64,000 bases of DNA from Solirubrobacter soli DSM 22325 (GTDB lineage: Bacteria > Actinomycetota > Thermoleophilia > Solirubrobacterales > Solirubrobacteraceae). The translations under genes were made by a program, and so were the position numbers. Within the stretch, counting starts at the first letter, position 1. Each line of letters starts with the position of its first letter. The notes below the pieces were generated by a model. It searched no databases. It was not told the origin of the DNA and was given only the letters and a program-made list of their open reading frames with translations. Below, one piece after another: positions 40,240 through 48,442 of this stretch. The DNA is taken from assembly GCF_000423665.1 (NCBI RefSeq), contig NZ_KE384069.1:361588-425587 (forward strand). Direction: 5' to 3'.

Positions 40240-42593
40240 GGCGCGGGGACCGGCCGGCGGCCCGGCTTGAGCCCGATCGCCAGCACCGACAGCGCCGCCG
40301 CGGCCTGCAGCGCCAACACGCAGGCGGCGAACACGACCAGCGACTTCGAGCCGATCGTGCTCAACAGCGCGAGCTCCGCCACCGCGACGACCGCCAGCGC
40401 CGGCAGGAAGGCGACCCGTCCCAGAGCGAGCATGTACTGGACGCCCAGATACCCCACCGCGAGCAGCGTCATCGCGCACCCGAGCACGAACAGCGCATCC
40501 GACGCGACCACGGCCTCCGAGCCGAACGCCAGCCGCAGCACGGTCGACGGGAAGAGCCCGTAGACGATCAGCATCGGGACGGCGACGGCGGCCACGACGC
40601 CCAGCGCACGCGCCAGCACCGGCCGCGGGTCCTGCCCGTGGCGTGCCGCGCGCGTCGCTTCCGGCAGCAGGTACAGGCCGATGCCGATCGCCACCCACAC
40701 GACCGCCTTGGCGGCGACGGCGGCCGCCGCGTACGCGCCCGCGGCGTCGCCGCCGATCTGGCGCTTGACCAGGATCACGTCGACGTTCTGCAGCAGTGCG
40801 ACCAGGAACAGCCCGACGACGGCGGGCCAGGCGCCGCCGACGAGGTCCCGCAACCGGCGGGCGGCCGCGCCCGGGGCGGGCGTACCGAGCCGCGCGCGCG
40901 AGATCCACCACAGACCGAACGCGGTGGCCGCGAGCGACAGGGGCGTCCCGAAGTACGCGCCGGTCACGCCCATGCCGACTCCGACGAGCAGCAGCCCGAA
41001 CGCGAGCCGCCCCGCAGCCTCGAGCACGATCGACCACGCCACGGGCTTGTACGTGTGCGCGCCCTGCAGCGCGCCGCGTTCGAGCGACAGGAGCAGCCAC
41101 AGCACGGCCGTGGGCGCCGCCGCGGCCGCGGCCCACTGCTCGGGCACCGAGATCAGATCCGCGATCGGCTCGCGCAGCAGCACGGCGCACGCCGTCACCG
41201 CCACACCCACGAGCAACAGCCGTTTTCGCCAGGTCGCCAGGGTCGCCGCGAGGCGTGGACCCTCGCCGAGCCGGCCCAGAGCGATCTCGCGCGCCACCGC
41301 GACCTGCACGGCCGAGCCCGGCACGGACAGGATCACGAACGTCGAGACCAGCGCGGCGAGCGAGCCGTAGTCGGTCGCGCCCAGGAGCCGGGCGAACAGC
41401 ACCGTGAAGACGAGTGCGAGCGCATTGTTGGCCATCGTCGCCGAGGCCATGCCCGCGGCCTTCAAGGTCTCCGACCGGCCGAGCACCTCGCGCACGCGCA
41501 CGGGGGTGCGCGCCGACGCCTCGGTCAAGAGGTCCGCGGACTCCCGCGCCGTGCGCTCCCAGGTGAACGAGGCCGCACGCGACCGCGCCGCCTCTCCCAT
41601 GCGCGAGCGCAGATCGTCATCGGCCACGAGCCGCTGCACGGCTGCGGTCAGCCCGGGCCCGTCGTCGGCGAGGAGCCCGGTCGACCCGTCGACGATCGAC
41701 TCGGGCAGGCCGCCGATCCGGATCGCCGCGCTCGGGGTCCCGCACGTGGCGGCCTCCATCACGGTCAGGCACCAGCCCTCGGCCGAGGAAGCGGTGAGGT
41801 TCACCCACGCCTGCGTATACAGCTCGGCCTTGCGGGCCTCGCTCACGTGCCCGTGCAGCACGACCCGATCAGACAGCCCGCGCGCTTCGATCTCCGCCTC
41901 CAGCGCGGGCCGGTGGTCGCCCTCGCCCGCGATGTCCAGGACCGCGCCGGGAATCCCCTCGAGCACGTCGAGCAGCAGCTCGATGCGCTTGTAGCGCTTC
42001 AGGCGGCCCAGATACAGGAGCCGCGGGGTCGAGGACCGCGAGACGGACACGGGCGGGAACGGGACCACACCGAGATAACCCACGTGGACGTCTTCCGGTG
42101 CGACCCCGAGCGCGGTGATGTCGCTCTTGGCGGACTCGGAGATCGTCAGGAACGGCGCGCCGCCGTACAGGAGCTTGAGCGGGAGCGTCTCGGCCAGCAC
42201 CGCCGCGACGGCGCCCTTGCGGCCGAGCTCGGTCACGTAGTGGTCGCGGTGGATGTGGTGCACGAGCGTCACCCGCGGCTTGCGGCACCACAGCGGCGTC
42301 AGGAACGTGATCCCGTTGACGACCTCGAGGACGACGTCGGCATCGTGCGCGAGCCCACGCCGCACCGCCCACGCGGCGCGAGGGAAGACCGTCACGCGCG
42401 AGCCCATGTGGTGCAGCTCGAGGCCTGGAGCGGGACGCGAGACCGGCTCGGCGCCCTCGTACGTGCCCGCCACGACCGTCACGCGATAGCCCCAGTCGAG
42501 CCAGAACGCGACCTGCCCGAACAGGTTCGCGCCGGTCCCGCCGCCTTGCGGGTGGGTCCAGTCGCGGTCGGTCAACAGCAGGATGTGCCGCAT
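40236..42593 (-). CDS. Fusion of a GT4 glycosyltransferase and a polysaccharide flippase
   Basis: One 785-residue polypeptide holds two complete enzymes. Residues 1 to ~360 are a GT-B glycosyltransferase: TDRDWTHPQGGGTGANLFGQ, VTLVHHIHRDHY, FLTISESAKSDI, RLLYLGRLKRYKRIELLLDVL, DIAGEGDHRP and the EX7E site EGWCLTVMEAATCGTP. Residues ~375-785 are a MOP-superfamily flippase with about 12-14 helices: MASATMANNALALVFTVLFARLLGATDYGSLAAL, VPGSAVQVAVAREIA, LQGAHTYKPVAW and LLQNVDVILVKRQIGG. There is no internal stop or frameshift. The gene ends by overlapping the methyltransferase start (TTGA). TAGGGT lies 10 bases before ATG. A single protein may add the last sugar and export the lipid-linked product. 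Confidence 0.9.
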   Translation of the reverse strand: MRHILLLTDRDWTHPQGGGTGANLFGQVAFWLDWGYRVTVVAGTYEGAEPVSRPAPGLELHHMGSRVTVFPRAAWAVRRGLAHDADVVLEVVNGITFLTPLWCRKPRVTLVHHIHRDHYVTELGRKGAVAAVLAETLPLKLLYGGAPFLTISESAKSDITALGVAPEDVHVGYLGVVPFPPVSVSRSSTPRLLYLGRLKRYKRIELLLDVLEGIPGAVLDIAGEGDHRPALEAEIEARGLSDRVVLHGHVSEARKAELYTQAWVNLTASSAEGWCLTVMEAATCGTPSAAIRIGGLPESIVDGSTGLLADDGPGLTAAVQRLVADDDLRSRMGEAARSRAASFTWERTARESADLLTEASARTPVRVREVLGRSETLKAAGMASATMANNALALVFTVLFARLLGATDYGSLAALVSTFVILSVPGSAVQVAVAREIALGRLGEGPRLAATLATWRKRLLLVGVAVTACAVLLREPIADLISVPEQWAAAAAAPTAVLWLLLSLERGALQGAHTYKPVAWSIVLEAAGRLAFGLLLVGVGMGVTGAYFGTPLSLAATAFGLWWISRARLGTPAPGAAARRLRDLVGGAWPAVVGLFLVALLQNVDVILVKRQIGGDAAGAYAAAAVAAKAVVWVAIGIGLYLLPEATRAARHGQDPRPVLARALGVVAAVAVPMLIVYGLFPSTVLRLAFGSEAVVASDALFVLGCAMTLLAVGYLGVQYMLALGRVAFLPALAVVAVAELALLSTIGSKSLVVFAACVLALQAAAALSVLAIGLKPGRRPVPAP

Positions 42594-42603
42594 TGCCGCT
42601 GGG

Positions 42604-42609
42604 ACCCTA
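42604..42609 (-). promoter_or_regulatory. Leaderless -10 of the GT4-flippase gene
   Basis: Minus-strand TAGGGT ends 10 bases before ATG 42593. Confidence 0.45.
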
Positions 42610-42624
42610 GCCGAGCCCGCGGTC

Positions 42625-42630
42625 TACACT
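42625..42630 (+). promoter_or_regulatory. Leaderless -10 of the LPxTG gene and t6A operon
   Basis: TACACT ends 9 bases before ATG 42640 in the 46-bp divergent gap. Confidence 0.5.
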
Positions 42631-42639
42631 GCCCCGCTG

Positions 42640-43008
42640 ATGCCGCTCGGACCGCGACTGCGGCGAGGCCTTGTCGCAGGCGTAGCCGCCCTCGCCCTTG
42701 TTCCCTCCTCCGCCGCAGCGCAAGGCGCGGGCGACGATCAGTACTCGGATCCGTTCGGGTCCGACCAGGAGGCAGCGACGCCGACGCCGACCCCGCGCGC
42801 TCCCGCCGCCACGGCCACGCCCGCGCCCGCGCAGGCGGCCGCAACACCCGCTCCGAGCCAGCCCGGCCCCGCCGCGACGCCCGCACCCCCGGGTCCGAGC
42901 CTGCCGTACACGGGGCTCGAGGACTGGCTGCCCGCCGCCGGCGGCGCGCTGCTGTTGGGCGCCGGCCTCACGCTTCGTGCCCGGCTTCGTGCTGACGAGC
43001 GGTCCTGA
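42640..43008 (+). CDS. Small secreted protein with an LPxTG-like sortase signal
   Basis: The 122-residue protein has a signal peptide (LVAGVAALALVPSSAAA), a Thr/Pro/Ala-rich stalk (about residues 45-85), and a C-terminal LPYTG motif. A hydrophobic stretch (WLPAAGGALLLGAGLTL) and basic tail (RARLRADERS) follow. This is the full layout of a sortase substrate anchored to peptidoglycan, with almost no globular part. No sortase gene is in the window. Its last 20 bp overlap tsaE. Confidence 0.8.
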   Translation: MPLGPRLRRGLVAGVAALALVPSSAAAQGAGDDQYSDPFGSDQEAATPTPTPRAPAATATPAPAQAAATPAPSQPGPAATPAPPGPSLPYTGLEDWLPAAGGALLLGAGLTLRARLRADERS

Positions 43009-43399
43009 AGCCACCGAAGCCGCCGGGGCGGAGCTCGCCGCCCGTCTGAAGCCCGGCGACGTCGTGCTGGTCTCCGGCGATCTGGGGGCGGGAAAGACGA
43101 CGTTCGTGCGCGGCGCGCTCCGAAGTCTGGGCGTGACCGGTCCCATCACTTCGCCCACTTTCGTGGTTGGTCACCTGCACACAGGGCTTACGGGTCCCCT
43201 CGCGCACCTCGACCTGTATAGGCTCGCCGGAATGGGAAGTGAGGATCCGGGGCTGCTCGACGAGTTCTTCCGCGAGGACACGATCGCGTTCGTGGAGTGG
43301 CCCGAAAACGCTCTCGACGCCTTCCCGGCGGCTCGCGTGGCGGCGCGGGTCCATCTCGCGCACGCAGGCGGGGACGACCGGAGGATCAGCATCGAATGA
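42989..43399 (+). CDS. tsaE: tRNA t6A37 threonylcarbamoyltransferase complex ATPase TsaE
   Basis: TsaE is the P-loop ATPase that drives the TsaB-TsaD complex during t6A modification of tRNAs decoding ANN codons. The 136-residue protein has the Walker A GDLGAGKTTFVRG, the switch ITSPTFVVGH and the acidic HLDLYRL and FVEWPENA motifs. The GTG 42989 start overlaps the upstream gene. The ATGA overlap with tsaB indicates coupling. Confidence 0.93.
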   Translation: MLTSGPEATEAAGAELAARLKPGDVVLVSGDLGAGKTTFVRGALRSLGVTGPITSPTFVVGHLHTGLTGPLAHLDLYRLAGMGSEDPGLLDEFFREDTIAFVEWPENALDAFPAARVAARVHLAHAGGDDRRISIE

Positions 43400-44124
43400 A
43401 TCGCGGCGTCATCGTCGGCATCGACACGGCCACCTCCGCCACCTCCGTCGCGGTGCTGGTCCCGGGCGGGCGTGAGGTCGAGCGGCGCGACGATCCGGCG
43501 CGCGAGGAACGTCCTCGCCACGCCGAGATGCTGCAGTCGCTGCTCGAGCAGGCGCTGGCGCAGGCCGAAGTGTCCTGGGACGACGTCGCGCGCATCTGCG
43601 TCGGCACCGGCCCGGGCGGGTTCACCGGCCTGCGGCTCGGGATCTCGACCGCCCGCGCGCTCTCGCAGGGCCACGATCTCCCCGTCGTCGGCGTCTCCAG
43701 CCTGGAGGCGCTCGCGCGGGGGATCGAGCTCGTCAGCGCGAAGGAGCTGGACCTCCCGGGGCATCCCGACCTGCACGGCCCGGTGCTGGCGATGATCGAC
43801 GCCCGCCGCGGGGAGGTCTTCGCCGCCAGCTATCGCCATCACCGCGAGACGATGGAGGCGATGGCGATCGCGCCGGCGGAGCTCGCCGAGCGCCTGGCCG
43901 CGCGCCGCGAGTGGGGGCGCAGCCCGATGCTGGCCATCGGGGACGGGGCGATACGCTTTCGAGCGGAGCTCGAGCATGCCGGAGTGGCGGTACCGAGCGA
44001 CGGTTCCCGCGCCCACCGCGTCAGCGCGCTGATGGTCTGCCGGCTGGGGCGGGCGAGGGAGCCCGTCGACCGTGACGCCCTGCTCCCGGACTACCGCCGC
44101 GAGCCGGACGCCACGCCGCCCTAA
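43396..44124 (+). CDS. tsaB: tRNA t6A complex dimerisation subunit TsaB
   Basis: TsaB is the inactive ASKHA-fold partner of TsaD. The 242-residue protein starts GIDTATSATSVAVL and contains the conserved ICVGTGPGGFTGLRLGISTARALSQG, VVGVSSLEALARG and VLAMIDARRGEVFAASY motifs. It starts at ATG 43396 within the tsaE stop (ATGA) and ends before a strong hairpin. Confidence 0.93.
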   Translation: MNRGVIVGIDTATSATSVAVLVPGGREVERRDDPAREERPRHAEMLQSLLEQALAQAEVSWDDVARICVGTGPGGFTGLRLGISTARALSQGHDLPVVGVSSLEALARGIELVSAKELDLPGHPDLHGPVLAMIDARRGEVFAASYRHHRETMEAMAIAPAELAERLAARREWGRSPMLAIGDGAIRFRAELEHAGVAVPSDGSRAHRVSALMVCRLGRAREPVDRDALLPDYRREPDATPP

Positions 44125-44132
44125 GATCGACC

Positions 44133-44150
44133 GGGGGGCTGCCGCCCCCC
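44133..44150 (+). terminator. Hairpin between tsaB and rimI
   Basis: GGGGGGC (44133-44139) and GCCCCCC (44144-44150) pair around a 4-base loop, 8 bases after the tsaB stop. It has no U-tract. It may attenuate readthrough or protect the upstream message. Confidence 0.5.
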
Positions 44151-44165
44151 GAGACCCCCCGCTCA

Positions 44166-44657
44166 GTGACCGCCCCGCCCGCCGCCGCCATAGAAGTCCG
44201 TCGCCTCACGTACGCGGACCTGCCCGACGTCGTCGCGATCGAGCGACGCGCCTTCACGAGCGCGTGGTCGCTGGCGATGTTCGTGCTCGAGCTGTCCAAG
44301 CCGTCGGGGATCTGCCTCGCGGCGGTGGTCGACGGTGAGCTCGCGGGCTATCTGATCTGCTCGCGCTACGACACGGTCTGGCACGTCATGAACGTCGCCG
44401 TGGACCCGACCAAGCGCCGGAAGGGGATCGCCACGGCGCTCCTGAACCGGGTGCTGGAGCGGGTCCACGACGACGCGCAGCTGACCCTCGAGGTCCGGCG
44501 CTCCAACGCGGGCGCGATCACTTTGTATGAGAGCTTCGGCTTCCGCAGCGCGGGCGTCCGGCGGCGCTACTACGCCGACAACGGGGAGGACGCGCTGATC
44601 ATGTGGCGCACCCCAGGAACGCTCCGCGGCACCCTCGACGACGTTCCAGGCACATGA
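44166..44657 (+). CDS. rimI: Ribosomal protein S18-alanine N-acetyltransferase
   Basis: This 163-residue GNAT enzyme is usually linked to tsaB/tsaD in bacteria. EVRRLTYADLPDVVAIERRAF opens the fold, the acetyl-CoA loop is VAVDPTKRRKGIATALLNRVLE, and the C-terminal signature is LEVRRSNAGAITLYESFGFRSAGVRRRYY. The start is GTG 44166. It overlaps tsaD by ATGA. Confidence 0.92.
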   Translation: MTAPPAAAIEVRRLTYADLPDVVAIERRAFTSAWSLAMFVLELSKPSGICLAAVVDGELAGYLICSRYDTVWHVMNVAVDPTKRRKGIATALLNRVLERVHDDAQLTLEVRRSNAGAITLYESFGFRSAGVRRRYYADNGEDALIMWRTPGTLRGTLDDVPGT

Positions 44658-45634
44658 TCCTCGCGATCGAGACCTCCTGCGACGACACGTGCGCCGCCGT
44701 CATCACGCGTGCGGGCGAGATCCGTTCCAACGTGGTCAGCTCGCAGGCCGTGCACGGGCGCTTCGGCGGTGTCGTGCCGGAATGGGCGTCACGTCATCAC
44801 CTCGAGAACGTCAATGCGATCGTGGACCTGGCGTTGAACGAGGCGGGCGCGTCGCTGGACGACGCGGAGCTGATCGCCGTGACCCAAGGCCCCGGGCTCG
44901 TGGGCGCGCTGCTGATCGGGGTCGCGACGGCGAAGGGCCTGGCCGCGTCGAGACGGCTCCCGCTGGCCGCCGTCGATCACCTGCAGGGCCACGTGGCGGC
45001 GAACTTCCTCGAAGGCGGCTTCGAACCACCGTTCATCTGCCTCTTGGCCAGCGGTGGCCATACGTTGTTGACACGTGTAACTGACCACGCGGGCTATGAG
45101 GTCCTCGGGCAGACGCTCGACGACGCGGCCGGCGAGGCGTTCGACAAGGGCGCGCGGCTGCTCGGCCTCGGGTATCCAGGCGGGCCGGCGCTGTCGAAGC
45201 TCGCGCTGGAGGGAGACCCGAAGGCGTTCGCGTTTCCCACCGGCGCTCGCGTCGCGGGGCTGGACTTCTCGTTCGCGGGCTTGAAGACCGCACTGCTCTA
45301 CAAGGTCCGCGACCTCGGACCGGAGGAGACCTCGCGGCGCGCCGCCGACCTGGCGGCATCGTACGAGCACGCGATCGTCGAGGCGCTGATCGCGCGGACG
45401 ACCCGCGCGCTGGAGGCCGAGGACGAGCCGCGCCTGGCGATCGGCGGCGGCGTCGCCGCCAACCGCCTGCTGCGCGAACGCGCGCAAGCGATCGGCGTCC
45501 CGGTCCACGTCCCACCGCACGCGCTCTGCACCGACAACGCCGCGATGATCGCCTCCGCCGCCCGCTGGGTCGAGCCGCAGCCCTTCCCGGACTACCTCGC
45601 GCTCGACGCGTACGCGACCCGCCGCGCCGCCTGA
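44654..45634 (+). CDS. tsaD: tRNA t6A37 threonylcarbamoyltransferase TsaD
   Basis: TsaD transfers the threonylcarbamoyl group to A37 of tRNA. The 326-residue ASKHA-fold enzyme has AIETSCDDTCAAVI, GGVVPEWASRHHLENV, VTQGPGLVGALLIG, the metal-binding VDHLQGHVAANF (two His), LLASGGHTLL, LGLGYPGGPALSKLA and the C-terminal CTDNAAMIA with the third metal ligand Asp. It overlaps rimI, and a single base separates it from the next gene. Confidence 0.96.
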   Translation: MILAIETSCDDTCAAVITRAGEIRSNVVSSQAVHGRFGGVVPEWASRHHLENVNAIVDLALNEAGASLDDAELIAVTQGPGLVGALLIGVATAKGLAASRRLPLAAVDHLQGHVAANFLEGGFEPPFICLLASGGHTLLTRVTDHAGYEVLGQTLDDAAGEAFDKGARLLGLGYPGGPALSKLALEGDPKAFAFPTGARVAGLDFSFAGLKTALLYKVRDLGPEETSRRAADLAASYEHAIVEALIARTTRALEAEDEPRLAIGGGVAANRLLRERAQAIGVPVHVPPHALCTDNAAMIASAARWVEPQPFPDYLALDAYATRRAA

Positions 45635-45635
45635 C

Positions 45636-48197
45636 GTGTCCGCGGAGGACGAGGGCGGCGAGGCCGCGCCGCGCGACCCGCGCGCGGGCGAGGGCGAGAC
45701 GCGGGCGGGCGAGGAAGCGGCGGCGGCCGGCGCCGCGGACGCGGGCGGCGAGGCGCGGCCGAGCGCGGACGCGGCGCCGGGCGGTGAGGCGCCGGCGGGC
45801 GGTGCACCTCCGGCGGGCGACGCGTCGCCGGCGGGTGGCGAGGCCACCGCGCCGGGCGATGGGGCCGCGCGGCCGGGCCTCTGGCGGCGCCTCCCAACGT
45901 GGGCCAAGGGCGCGGCCGGGCTCGTGGTCGTCGCCGTCGTCGCGCTCCTGGTGGTGGTCTTCACGACCGGCGGCGCCGGGCCGATTCCCGGTGTGCAGCC
46001 GCCGCCGGGGAGCCTCGCGGACCCCGTTCCCTACGACGGGCGCAGTCCGATCCTCGTCGCGGAGACCGAGCAGCGGGTCCTGATCCAGTTGCAGCGGCCG
46101 CCGCTCGGGGAGCTCGCGAACGCGCGGGCGATGGGGGCGGACGCGCAGATCCGGGAGATCAAGTCGCTCAAGCGCGAGCAGATCGCGCTCCGCGGGGCGT
46201 TGGAGGCACGCGGCGTGCGGCTCGGCGACGTCGTCTCCTTCTACCGGGTGTGGAACGGGTTCGCCGCGACCGTGAAGACGAGTGACATCCCGCAGCTGTC
46301 CTATCCGGGCTCGCAGGTGCGCTCGGTCCGGCGTCTCTTTCCCGCCTCGAGCGAGCCGGTGAGCGTGCCCGGCGCGAGCCCGGTCAAGCCCGCCGGCCTC
46401 GAGCGCACACCGCCGATCGCCGTCCTCGACACCGGCGTCGACGCCAAGCAGCTGAACGAGCACGCGGACCCCGGCTACGACGCCGTCGACCGCGACCGCG
46501 ACCCCAAGCCCGGCAGCCTCAACGGCCGCACGGAGACCTCGGGGACAGCGCTCGCGGGCGTCGTCGCGGCGCTCGGGCAACGCGTGCTGCCGATCCGGAT
46601 CGCCTCCTACCGCGCGGTCGGCGGCCAGGTCGAGGCGCAATCGACCACCGACGAGCTGCTGGCCGGGATCGAGCACGCCGTCGACCCCAACGGCGACGGC
46701 GACACCTCAGACCACGTCCCGATCGTCCTCGTCGGCGTCAACTCGCCCTACGCCGGTTTCACCACCTCTCCCGAGGCCGAGGCGGTCAAGGGCGCCGAAG
46801 GCCTCGGCACGCTGATCGTCGCCCCCACGGGCAACGAAGGCGCGGCGGCGCCGGGAAGCGGGACCATCGGCTCGCCCGCCTCGGCCCGCGACAGCCTCGC
46901 CGTCGGCGCGCTGAGCGGGGACGAGCCGCAGCCCCGCACGAAGCTCACCCTCGACGGCGAGCACATCGCGGACGCCGCCGTGCTCGCTGGCGACCCGCCG
47001 CCGAACGGTCAGACCGCCGGCCCCGTCAGCGCGACCGACACGGCGGCGCTCGGCGAGTCCCTCACCCGCATCCGCGGCAAGGTCGTGATCGTCGAGGCCG
47101 GCGCGAACCCCGCCGCGCAAGCGGCGGCCGCGGCGGCCGTCGGCGCCAAGGCCGTCGTGATCGCCAGACCGCAGGACACGCCGCTGCCCGCGCTCAGCGC
47201 CGGCCGCGCCGCGGCGCCGGTGATCGGCGTCACCGGCGAGCCGGCGAAGCAGCTCCTCGAAGCGAAGCCGGACACGAGCATCGCGTTCGGCGACACCGAG
47301 CGCGGGCCCACATCCGACGCGCCGCAACAGCCCCGGATCTCCCCGAACACCTCGCAGGGCCCGACCGCGGGCGGCCTTCCGAAGCCCGATCTCGCGGCCA
47401 AGGGCAGCGCGCTGAGCGTCGGCACCGACGGCAAGACCGTCGTCGTCGGCGGCACCGCCGTCGCCGCGGCCAAGGTCGCGGTCAAGGCGGCCGAGCTCGT
47501 CGACAAGCGGCCCGACCTCACACCCGCCCAGCTGCGCGAGCAGCTGATCGCCGCCGGCAAGCCACAGGATCTCCCGCCGGACCGCACCGGCGCGGGGGAG
47601 GCGTCGAGCGACTTCGGCCCGATCACCGCCGATCCGCCGAGCGCCGTCTCGGGCCCGCTCGACCCGGTCGAGGTCAACCTCGCCACCACGGTGAGCGGCC
47701 AGGTGACGTTCAAGACGGCCAAGGCGACCGTGCAGCCGCCGACGGCCTCGCTTGTCGCCGGCACCCCGACGACGGTCAACGTCCGCCTCACCGAGCCCGG
47801 CACGGTCTTCGGGCGGCTGGAGGTCCACCAAGGCAACGCGATCACGGCCTCGGTCCCCTGGCTGGTGCGCCCTGACGAGGTCGACCCGGTGACCGTCGGC
47901 GCGCTCAAGGTCACCGGCGGGCGTCGGGTGCGGTTCACGCTCGGCTCGTTCAAGCGCGGCGAGCAGACCGAGATCCAGGTCGCGGAGAAGCTGGTCCTGG
48001 ACCTGGTCGACGCCGACGACAGGATCCTCCGCACCCTGACGGTCAAGGGCGGCGCCCACGACCTCATGCCCGCCGAGTACGCGTACGCGATCCCCCGCGC
48101 GCAACTCCCCGCCCGCGACTACGCGTTCCGGGTGCGGGCGTGGGCGCCGCGGCAAACCGATCCGACCGTCCAGAAGAGCGACCTGATCCGCCGGTGA
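45636..48197 (+). CDS. Membrane-anchored subtilisin-like (S8) pseudoprotease
   Basis: The 853-residue protein has an acidic Ala/Gly/Pro-rich cytoplasmic segment (1-85), one membrane helix (about 93-112) and an extracytoplasmic S8 fold. The Asp motif IAVLDTGVD is intact (Asp265), and the oxyanion Asn is present (PTGNEG, Asn400). The catalytic His is Ser302 (TSGTALAG in place of HGTHVAG), and the catalytic Ser is Ala608 (GGTAVAAAKVA in place of GTSMAxPxVA). A PA-type insert lies around 425-550 and beta domains follow. It should not cleave peptides and may bind them or act structurally. The GTG 45636 start follows tsaD by one base. Confidence 0.85.
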   Translation: MSAEDEGGEAAPRDPRAGEGETRAGEEAAAAGAADAGGEARPSADAAPGGEAPAGGAPPAGDASPAGGEATAPGDGAARPGLWRRLPTWAKGAAGLVVVAVVALLVVVFTTGGAGPIPGVQPPPGSLADPVPYDGRSPILVAETEQRVLIQLQRPPLGELANARAMGADAQIREIKSLKREQIALRGALEARGVRLGDVVSFYRVWNGFAATVKTSDIPQLSYPGSQVRSVRRLFPASSEPVSVPGASPVKPAGLERTPPIAVLDTGVDAKQLNEHADPGYDAVDRDRDPKPGSLNGRTETSGTALAGVVAALGQRVLPIRIASYRAVGGQVEAQSTTDELLAGIEHAVDPNGDGDTSDHVPIVLVGVNSPYAGFTTSPEAEAVKGAEGLGTLIVAPTGNEGAAAPGSGTIGSPASARDSLAVGALSGDEPQPRTKLTLDGEHIADAAVLAGDPPPNGQTAGPVSATDTAALGESLTRIRGKVVIVEAGANPAAQAAAAAAVGAKAVVIARPQDTPLPALSAGRAAAPVIGVTGEPAKQLLEAKPDTSIAFGDTERGPTSDAPQQPRISPNTSQGPTAGGLPKPDLAAKGSALSVGTDGKTVVVGGTAVAAAKVAVKAAELVDKRPDLTPAQLREQLIAAGKPQDLPPDRTGAGEASSDFGPITADPPSAVSGPLDPVEVNLATTVSGQVTFKTAKATVQPPTASLVAGTPTTVNVRLTEPGTVFGRLEVHQGNAITASVPWLVRPDEVDPVTVGALKVTGGRRVRFTLGSFKRGEQTEIQVAEKLVLDLVDADDRILRTLTVKGGAHDLMPAEYAYAIPRAQLPARDYAFRVRAWAPRQTDPTVQKSDLIRR

Positions 48198-48442
48198 CGA
48201 CGGTCACGCTGTACTCGCGACCCGGCTGCCACCTCTGCGAGGAGGCGCGCGCGGTCCTCGACCGGCTGCGGGCGAACACGCCCTTCGATGTCGAGGAGAT
48301 CGACATCGAAGGCGATGACGTCCTACACGCCCGCTATCTGACTCGGATCCCCGTCGTCGCGATCGACGGCGAGGAGTTGTTCGACTACACCATCGACGAG
48401 GAGGCCCTGATCCGGCGCATTCTCTATCGTGAGGGCAGATGA
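48194..48442 (+). CDS. Glutaredoxin-like (DUF836-type) thiol protein
   Basis: This 82-residue thioredoxin-fold protein has the N-terminal redox motif YSRPGCHLCEEA (CxxC) and the cis-Pro motif RIPVVAIDGEELF. It is probably a small disulfide reductase or redox sensor partner. GTG 48194 overlaps the previous stop (GTGA), and its own stop overlaps the rex start (ATGA). The position next to Rex links it to redox control. Confidence 0.85.
   Translation: MTTVTLYSRPGCHLCEEARAVLDRLRANTPFDVEEIDIEGDDVLHARYLTRIPVVAIDGEELFDYTIDEEALIRRILYREGR

Noticed and set aside
14351..42593. A complete secondary-metabolite gene cluster
   Set aside because: There are no polyketide synthase, peptide synthetase or terpene synthase genes; the content is glycan assembly and export.
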